Made by a program: the position numbers and the translations under genes. The notes under the pieces were generated by a model. The model saw nothing but the letters and a program-made list of their open reading frames with translations. It was not told where the DNA came from and ran no database searches. DNA of 64,000 nucleotides from an uncultured Luminiphilus sp. (GTDB lineage Bacteria > Pseudomonadota > Gammaproteobacteria > Pseudomonadales > Halieaceae): contig CALKDK010000004.1 in NCBI GenBank assembly GCA_938084055.1, forward strand, positions 86,380 through 150,379, given 5' to 3'. The stretch's first letter is position 1; each line of letters opens with the position of its first letter. Shown here one piece after another: positions 57,271 to 64,000 of the stretch.

Positions 57271-58098
57271 ATGGTCTATCCCTCCGCCCGACGGGTGACA
57301 CGGTCGCTGCTGCCCCTGGCGGTGGGGTTACTGTGGTCAGCCCCGGCCCTCACCTGGTGGGACGAGGGGCATCAGCTGATCTGCGCAACCGCCCTGCAGG
57401 GAGTGCAGGAAGAAACGCGCCGCACTATCGACGAACTGCTGGATCGCCCTCTCGCAACCGAGTGTGATTGGCCGGACCGGATAAAAAAACAACGCCCGGC
57501 AACCCGCTCCTGGCACTACCTTAATACCCGCCCGGAAACCCGGCACATTGATGAGGTGGCAGCACCGCCGGAGGGCGATGTCATTTCTGCCCTGTTACAT
57601 CAGGTACATCGGCTGCGCGACGCAACATCGACCGCGCAGCGCCGCGAAGCGCTGTTGTGGGTGGCACACCTGGTCGGCGATCTACACCAGCCGATGCACC
57701 TTGGATATCGTGATGACCTGGGTGGCAATTTGTATCGGCTTACGTTGCCCCAAGAGCTGGGCGAGGCACTGGGTGAAACCCGGGATACGGTCAGTATGCA
57801 TGCGGTGTGGGATGGCTTGATTCTGCGTTACCGCGACCTCTCGGGACAAAGCGTAGAACCGGCGTTTCTGCCTGGGATACCCAATATCACCCAACCCGAA
57901 ACAGCTGTCCCGCAGTGGGCTGATGAGACGCTGGCAGTACTCAACGATCCATTGACCCATTACCGCGAGGGCACGCGGCTGGCCACGCTCGAGCCATCCT
58001 ACCTGCGGCAGAACGAATCACAGGTGCAACGCCAGCTGCAGCGGGCGGCTGCCCGGCTGGCTGCCCTACTCGACTGGGCGCTGGCCGCCAGTAAATAG
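57271..58098 (+). CDS. S1/P1 nuclease
   Basis: Mature N-terminal WWDEGHQLI; WHYLNT; VAHLVGDLHQPMHLG; GGN. Confidence 0.92.
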   Translation: MVYPSARRVTRSLLPLAVGLLWSAPALTWWDEGHQLICATALQGVQEETRRTIDELLDRPLATECDWPDRIKKQRPATRSWHYLNTRPETRHIDEVAAPPEGDVISALLHQVHRLRDATSTAQRREALLWVAHLVGDLHQPMHLGYRDDLGGNLYRLTLPQELGEALGETRDTVSMHAVWDGLILRYRDLSGQSVEPAFLPGIPNITQPETAVPQWADETLAVLNDPLTHYREGTRLATLEPSYLRQNESQVQRQLQRAAARLAALLDWALAASK

Positions 58099-58110
58099 CG
58101 AGCCGATATA

Positions 58111-58136
58111 AAAAAGGCGCCCTCGGGGCGCCTTTT
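58111..58136. terminator. Bidirectional rho-independent terminator
   Basis: AAAAAGGCGCCCTCGGGGCGCCTTTT between convergent genes. Confidence 0.82.
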
Positions 58137-58150
58137 CGAGCGGGGACAGG

Positions 58151-61100
58151 TCAGAACTTGTAGTTCATACCCACGCGAATCTCCCAGAGTGATGCATCAC
58201 CAATGCGGGTTTCCGCCTGGCCGTTATCCTGTTGGTCCTGGGTAACGCCATAGGGGAATATCGGCTTTTCCATGACACCCCAGTCATCGTTGATGAGATT
58301 GGTCAGGTTATCAATGATGATGAAAGCACTCCCTTTGTGGTCATCCGAGAAACCGGGAAACTCCTGGGATACGCGCAGGTCCATTTTGAACCAGCTACTG
58401 CCCTGCTCACTGTTTCGCGTGCCGGGCTCCACCAACACGTGATCAACGAAATCAAGGTAAGGCGTAAAGCCGTAGGCACCAATGGTTCCAGATGCCCCGT
58501 CCAGGGTAATGCTGTAGGGGAAACCCGAATTACCCTGGGCAAAGAGGGTGAAGCGCGTGGCGTTATCACCAAACCATTCCGTCGTATAATTGAACACGCC
58601 AGTAAAACGATGCTCAATGTTGTAATTGGAGGTGGAGAGAACCTCTTCCTCCGGATCGTAGAAGGTGCGGTTGACGTAGTTCGAGAACGCCACTGATGAC
58701 GTCATCGGATTGACATCCTTGGCGTCAGTCCACGCATAGCCCAGACGCATATCGAGTCCAAAATCCCAGGCTTTGAACAGACTCACAGATATCGACTCCG
58801 ACTCGTTGCCTTTTGAGCTGTTGGTCAGCACGAAAGACGGTGTACGCACGCTGTCGTAGACCGGGTAGCCGTTGCCAAAATCGTTGGTCTCACCGGTAAA
58901 CTCAAGGTCACCGTGCTTGTAGATGGCCGTATCGTCGCCACGGGTAATCTGGGCGTCAGCACTAATGACGTAACCATCACCGACTTCCCAGGTAGCACCG
59001 AGGGCATATTTCCACTCTGTGGGCGCCTCAAAATCCGGGTCGAGATACACAATCTCAAAGTTACTGCCGTCTCCCGCCGCCACCTGGGCCGCCAGGTTTT
59101 CAGGCACACCATAACCGGGTCCGCAGACCGCTGCCGAGTCCTCACAAAACACATAATTTTGTGCAAAAAGGTCTACCCCGGCCCGGTCCGGACCCCGGTC
59201 CTGAGTCTGCACAGCCGTTGTATTGGTATTTGAATAAACGTTGGAATACCAGACGTTGGGATTACCCCCGGAGAACAGGCCGATACCGCCGCGGACGGTT
59301 AGGGTGTCGCTGGCATCCCAGGTGAAGCCGAAACGCGGCAAAATCAGGTCTACGCCATCCAAAGTCGCCGTATTGGAGAACCCATAATCCGCGACGAAGC
59401 CGGGATTCTCATTGGGTACGTCGTCTGTTTCATAGTAATCGTAGCGCAGGCCGAAGGTCAGGAGCAGGCTGTCCGTCAGCTGCCACTTGTCTTCAATGTA
59501 GAAGCTGCTGACGTCGTAACTCCAGTCGACTGCAGCATCAAGCTCATTGTTGGTCAGGGCATTGCCGTAGTAGACCCGGGCAGCAAGGCCCGTTTCGAAA
59601 TCATCAATGCTGTTGAAGCGGATCTCAGTATCCGTGTGCTGGTAGAACAGGTTAAATACGTCGATAGACTCACGCTCAAAACCGCCGGTTATCGTATGGT
59701 TACCGAGGTTGTAGTAGCCGCGCAGTACCATCTGGTCAGTATCCCACTCCAGATCATTCGCCTGACGGCTGTCGTCCTGGCCGAGATAAACCGTCACGCC
59801 GTCTCCGGCCCGAATCTGCATCTCACCGAAATCAGGACCGGACACCGACTGCTGCAGAAAATCGACGTTGCTTATGGAGTAACGGACCTCCGTGGAGAAA
59901 TTTTCTGTCCAATCCGAATACCAGTTGAGTGTGTAGGAGGTCAATTCCGCACCGCGCTTGTAAAAGTGCTTATCAAACTCAAACTCGTTCAGATCACCGT
60001 CTGAGGGTGTGAAGTTAAACGAGTCGTTGTACATGTAGGTAAAGGCAAGGCGCTGGGTATCCGTGGCGTACCAGTCAATCTTGGCCAGGTATTTCTCATC
60101 TTCAAAATCGAAGGGCTCTGCTACTGTTCGGCCTGCCTCATAACCGTACACATCGCTGGCGATTTGGGCGATGCGGTCCAACTCCTGCTGGGAAATCAAA
60201 ACCTCGTTGACCGCACCCGAACCCACAGCACCCCGGTCGTTCAGGTCTGCACCATCATATTTTTCATAGGCACCGTAGAAAAACAGTTTGTCTTTGATGA
60301 TGGCGCCGCCGACCTCGAAACCCCACCGGGTCTCTTCGTAATCCTGTGACTCAATATTGTCCCCTTCAAGCTTGTCGCCCCGCAGGGAGTCAGAGCCATA
60401 ATCAAAGAACACCGAACCGAACAGGTCGTTGGCGCCCGTCTTGGTGACCGCGTTGATGTTACAGGCCGAGAAACCGCCATAGACGACGCTCATGGGGGCC
60501 ATCTCCACCGCAACGCTGGAGATCGCGTCATAGGGGAAAGGCATACGCTGGGTGGGGTAACCGTTGCTGTTCAAGCCGAATCCATCATTCAACCGCACAC
60601 CATCAACCGTCAGGCTGTTAAAGCGGGGATTCGCACCGTTGCACTGGATCGAATCCACATCGCCACGGGACTGGTCGACAAAAATACGGGGATCCTGCTG
60701 GATGACGTCCGTAATGTTCCGATTGATTGCCGGCGAATCCTCCAGGCTTTTCAGGTCAAAGACTGCGTTGGGTCCGATCGCGGTTTCCGCCACCGCAATG
60801 CGCTGTCCGATGACGATAACCTCTTCCTCAGTACTGAGGGCGTAGTTCAGTACCGCCTGCTGTCCAACCGCCAGCTGCAGATCGTCGGTCATCGCCTTCT
60901 GCAAACCGTTGGCGTCGACACTGACGTCGTAGGAGACACCAGCGGGCAACCCCCGAACCGAGTAGTAACCCTGCGTGTCCGTGGTGGCACGTTTCTCCAC
61001 ACCGGTCGACTGGGAGGTAATGACAACCTCTGCGCCCGCCACCGGCTGACCGGAACCATCGGTCACACTACCGCGCACCATCGCGGAGGTTTCCTGGGCA

Positions 61101-61204
61101 TAAACAGTCCCGGGAAGGACTGAAACGGCTGTAAGGAGCGCCGTGCTTGCAATGGCGCGGGCGAGGGCTTTTCTGGCGAAAAATTTAACGACGGGTGAGG
61201 ACAT
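58151..61204 (-). CDS. Oar-like TonB-dependent receptor with carboxypeptidase-regulatory-like domain
   Basis: VRGSVTDGSGQPVAGAEVVITSQSTGVEKRATTDTQGYYSVRGLPAG; plug and barrel; C-terminal WEIRVGMNYKF. Confidence 0.93.
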   Translation of the reverse strand: MSSPVVKFFARKALARAIASTALLTAVSVLPGTVYAQETSAMVRGSVTDGSGQPVAGAEVVITSQSTGVEKRATTDTQGYYSVRGLPAGVSYDVSVDANGLQKAMTDDLQLAVGQQAVLNYALSTEEEVIVIGQRIAVAETAIGPNAVFDLKSLEDSPAINRNITDVIQQDPRIFVDQSRGDVDSIQCNGANPRFNSLTVDGVRLNDGFGLNSNGYPTQRMPFPYDAISSVAVEMAPMSVVYGGFSACNINAVTKTGANDLFGSVFFDYGSDSLRGDKLEGDNIESQDYEETRWGFEVGGAIIKDKLFFYGAYEKYDGADLNDRGAVGSGAVNEVLISQQELDRIAQIASDVYGYEAGRTVAEPFDFEDEKYLAKIDWYATDTQRLAFTYMYNDSFNFTPSDGDLNEFEFDKHFYKRGAELTSYTLNWYSDWTENFSTEVRYSISNVDFLQQSVSGPDFGEMQIRAGDGVTVYLGQDDSRQANDLEWDTDQMVLRGYYNLGNHTITGGFERESIDVFNLFYQHTDTEIRFNSIDDFETGLAARVYYGNALTNNELDAAVDWSYDVSSFYIEDKWQLTDSLLLTFGLRYDYYETDDVPNENPGFVADYGFSNTATLDGVDLILPRFGFTWDASDTLTVRGGIGLFSGGNPNVWYSNVYSNTNTTAVQTQDRGPDRAGVDLFAQNYVFCEDSAAVCGPGYGVPENLAAQVAAGDGSNFEIVYLDPDFEAPTEWKYALGATWEVGDGYVISADAQITRGDDTAIYKHGDLEFTGETNDFGNGYPVYDSVRTPSFVLTNSSKGNESESISVSLFKAWDFGLDMRLGYAWTDAKDVNPMTSSVAFSNYVNRTFYDPEEEVLSTSNYNIEHRFTGVFNYTTEWFGDNATRFTLFAQGNSGFPYSITLDGASGTIGAYGFTPYLDFVDHVLVEPGTRNSEQGSSWFKMDLRVSQEFPGFSDDHKGSAFIIIDNLTNLINDDWGVMEKPIFPYGVTQDQQDNGQAETRIGDASLWEIRVGMNYKF

Positions 61205-61591
61205 GAGCGATCTCCGGGAACAGGACAAAGTCAGGGCACGAAACGGCCATCATTATGAAGCAGGGAAAACTGTTTGGGTGTGAAGGTTGTATGACATTCA
61301 ACCCGGCTACATTACTGCCTACGGTGGGAATTGACTAGATGCGCAGATAGAAAATTCAGTCATGCCACCGATCTGACCAACTTAGCGGGCCCCGGGGCCT
61401 TGTAGTTCCGGGCCGCAGTGGCTTTCCCGCAGCGCCGAGCACACCGAGGCAACCCCGGCTCAGGCCTTTTCAAGCCTGAAACCCTTCACGCCAGGCATCC
61501 TGTGCGACCGCAGTATTTCCGCACAAATGTTCCGCGAGCATTAAAAAGCACCCTGCAGGAATGTATCGTCCAACGGGGATGGCGCTCGCGA

Positions 61592-64000
61592 CTACAGCCG
61601 GCGCCTCACTAAGGCCAGCAGGCCAAAGACCAGAAGCCCGAGCATGCCCGACCCAACGGGAACGGCGACGGGACCCGGTATGGGGGGCAGGGGAGGCAGG
61701 GGTGGCAGCACCAGGCTCCAGGCACTGTCCTGTCCGTACACATCAGCCGGTGCCAGGGCATCAATATCGCTGCCTGCGACCGCTGCGTGACCCGGGAGCT
61801 GGCGCCCCACTCGATTACGGGACGAGGTAACCGGGCTAACCCGGTCTGCGCCCACGACCACGGTATTGCGGTGCACGCCATCGAGGCCCTCAGTCACTGT
61901 TCCCGATACTGCGCAACCGTAGCTGGCGCTCACCGCCAGCGAGGCGCCGGTCTGGCAGCTTCCCTGACCTTCCAGATTCCCAATAAGGTCGTCCTCCAAA
62001 CCCGTAATCCGTAGCGAAGCAACATCGGATGTATTGGTAATGGTGAACTCGAATGTCACCTCATCACCCACCCTGGCCACGTTGGGGGTGATGGTCTTGA
62101 CGACGGTTAGCTCGAGGGCATCCGGCAAGATGGCGACGGTAGCCCGGGCGCTGGCCAGAACCGGGTTACCCCCCGAGTCAGCACCGCTGGCCGTCGCGGT
62201 GTTGGTCACCGAGTCTCCGGCCACCCCAGCCACGTTGCGCACGAAACTGCAATTAACCTCATCACCGGGCGCAATCGTAGCGGGCAAAATACAGTCGGTG
62301 CCGGAATCTAGGGTTGCTACCGCAACCGCCGCCTCGGTGCCCACAGCATCGGTCAGGGTGTCAATGGTGACGTCCACCTCGGATGTGTTGATCGCGGATA
62401 GCGAAAAGGTCACATCTGCCCCGGGTTCCTCCACCGAGGCAACGCTGGCGACTTTGATCAGTTCGATGGAGCCCAGTGGATTCGCGACCACATCCACACT
62501 GGTGCCGTCAGAATCTTCAACGGGCTGGCCGTCGTCGTCGATACCTGAAGCGATCACCGTATTGGCAACCACGTCATCCTCGTCAATGTCGGCACCATCG
62601 ACGGTACGTCCGAAATAGCAGACCAATTGATCGCCGGTATTCCCCCGGGGCTGAAGATCGAAGGGCAGCGTGCAGGCGGGCTCCCCGGACAGAGTCGGCA
62701 GCGTGGTGACCGAGGCCTCTGATTCAGGGGGGTTCGTCCCACTGGCCTTTTCAATCTGCTCGATATCCTGCAGTGAACTTATGGTGACCACATCCACCTT
62801 AGACAGGTTCAGGATGGTCAGACGGTACTCCAGCAATTTGCTGCCAGTGCCCGGATCCTGAATATCAGCGATGCGCGCCGTCTTGTAGACCTTGATGTCC
62901 GATGGCACATCCTCGATGGTGACGGTGGCCGAATCCTGGGCGGTGACCTGCTGACCGCTACCGTCGGCGGCATCAGCCAGCACCGTCACTGTATTGACGA
63001 TTGGGGGGTCACTGGGGCTGCGGTTGGTAAAGGGTACGTCCACCTGACAGTCATAAACCGCATCAATGGGTAGGGCGAAACCAACGACGTTGCCACAGGT
63101 ACCGACGCTGCTGATGGAGCCACCCAGCAGGCTGTCGGTGACATCATCAATAATCAGGTCTTCGCCACCCACGTTGCGGATGACAATGTCGTAACGCACG
63201 TCACCACCCGGCTCGGGCAGGCTCTGTACAGAGGCCGTCTTGAAGATCTCAATAGCGGGCGGCAATTGCACCGCTTCAATGGTCACCAGCGCATTGTCGC
63301 TGTCCTGGGCGATCTCGCCCTCATCATCCTGCACCTGCGCCGTCACCGTGTTGGCAAAGGTATCCCCAGCCACGCCCGTATGGCTCTCGTTCAGCGTGCA
63401 CTCATACGCATCACCAGAGGCAATCACACCACCGGTCGCACAGCTGCCCTGCCCGTTCAGATCACCGTAGACCGTATCCACCAGGCTGGTCAGTGTCACC
63501 GGATCCGTCGCCTGGGACGTATTCGTCACCCGGATGGTGTACACCACCGCACCCCCCGGCTCCTCCAGCTCCTCCGGGCTCACGTTCTTCGTCACCACAA
63601 TGCTGGGCGGCGGCTCAGGATCCGCCACAATCGCCACCGTGAAGCTGTCGCTCTCCGTCAACGTGGTGTCCGGATCCGCCGGCACAGCCGCCGTCACCGT
63701 GACCGTATTCACCACCGTGTCACCATCCACGCCGCTGACCGCCTGGGTATAGCTGCAGCTGTAGGACGCACCCGCCGCCAGCGTGCCTCCGGTGGCACAG
63801 TCACCCACACCATTAAGGCTGCCGCCCACCCGATCATCATCCAACGCCGACAGGGTCAGCTCCGTGTTACCCGTGTTCACCACCCGGATGCCATAGGCCA
63901 CGTCGCCGCCGGGCTCGGCGATCTGGCCCGGCGTACCGGTTTTTTCAATAGTGATGGAGGGCAGCAGAGGCTCGGGGAGTATAGTCACCAGAGCGTTGTC
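61592..64000 (-). CDS. DUF11-type repeat surface protein with C-terminal membrane/sorting-like tail; N-terminus outside window
   Basis: At least six repeats (SIxxxKT..EPGxxVxYxIxVxNTS..CATGG..GDTVxNTVT..D.A.VTI); PPLPPLPPIPGPVAVPVGSGMLGLLVFGLLALVRRRL tail; frame open to 64000 (DNALVTI). Confidence 0.88.
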   Translation of the reverse strand, partial: DNALVTILPEPLLPSITIEKTGTPGQIAEPGGDVAYGIRVVNTGNTELTLSALDDDRVGGSLNGVGDCATGGTLAAGASYSCSYTQAVSGVDGDTVVNTVTVTAAVPADPDTTLTESDSFTVAIVADPEPPPSIVVTKNVSPEELEEPGGAVVYTIRVTNTSQATDPVTLTSLVDTVYGDLNGQGSCATGGVIASGDAYECTLNESHTGVAGDTFANTVTAQVQDDEGEIAQDSDNALVTIEAVQLPPAIEIFKTASVQSLPEPGGDVRYDIVIRNVGGEDLIIDDVTDSLLGGSISSVGTCGNVVGFALPIDAVYDCQVDVPFTNRSPSDPPIVNTVTVLADAADGSGQQVTAQDSATVTIEDVPSDIKVYKTARIADIQDPGTGSKLLEYRLTILNLSKVDVVTISSLQDIEQIEKASGTNPPESEASVTTLPTLSGEPACTLPFDLQPRGNTGDQLVCYFGRTVDGADIDEDDVVANTVIASGIDDDGQPVEDSDGTSVDVVANPLGSIELIKVASVASVEEPGADVTFSLSAINTSEVDVTIDTLTDAVGTEAAVAVATLDSGTDCILPATIAPGDEVNCSFVRNVAGVAGDSVTNTATASGADSGGNPVLASARATVAILPDALELTVVKTITPNVARVGDEVTFEFTITNTSDVASLRITGLEDDLIGNLEGQGSCQTGASLAVSASYGCAVSGTVTEGLDGVHRNTVVVGADRVSPVTSSRNRVGRQLPGHAAVAGSDIDALAPADVYGQDSAWSLVLPPLPPLPPIPGPVAVPVGSGMLGLLVFGLLALVRRRL
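61900..63960 (-). repeat. Tandem ~115-145-aa protein-coding repeats
   Basis: Six recurring units beginning SITIEK, SIVVTK, AIEIFK, DIKVYK, SIELIK, ELTVVK. Confidence 0.85.

Noticed and set aside
61592-64000. Could the tandem repeats be a CRISPR or DNA-level satellite?
   Set aside because: Repeats are protein-level (about 350-430 nt units), diverged at DNA level, in a single open frame.
1-64000. Defence islands, prophage, integrons, secretion-system loci, biosynthetic megasynthases
   Set aside because: Looked for signature genes (recombinases, RM, toxin-antitoxin, NRPS/PKS, phage structural genes) in all listed ORFs; none seen.

Overview
64 kb of GC-rich chromosomal sequence, most like an aerobic, probably marine, gammaproteobacterium (inference from gene content only). 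I found no rRNA, tRNA, CRISPR array, transposase or phage module. About 0.6-26.5 kb is a dense catabolic/accessory region: a six-gene minus-strand run (TonB receptor, creatinase-like M24 protein, LLM flavin oxidoreductase, 111-aa protein, two DUF1989 proteins), an amidase, a MalT/LuxR-type regulator, an APH-type kinase next to a class-III PLP enzyme, SDR/VOC/TetR/carotenoid-oxygenase genes, a DAO-type FAD oxidoreductase, two ALDHs, a DmdA/GcvT-like protein and a sodium:solute symporter with a 34-aa membrane microprotein absent from the ORF track. About 26.6-38 kb holds secreted orphan proteins (one with a somatomedin-B-like cysteine module), MscS, an S9 peptidase, a D-aminoacylase-like lipoprotein, MiaE and a sterol desaturase. 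About 38-42.3 kb is a sulfite reductase-DUF934-cysG-cysH operon preceded by a perfect AT-rich palindrome. The remainder is mostly housekeeping (dinB, azlCD, dtd, HIT, modABC, nucleoside transporter) plus an Oar-like TonB receptor and a DUF11-type repeat surface protein truncated by the window edge. Best candidate for an undescribed system: the DUF1989-pair/degenerate-M24/flavin-oxidoreductase/TonB operon, a plausible guanidino- or ureido-compound catabolic pathway. Second: the kinase plus phospho-lyase-like pair at 11.7-14.0 kb. All family calls come from reading motifs; no database search was run.
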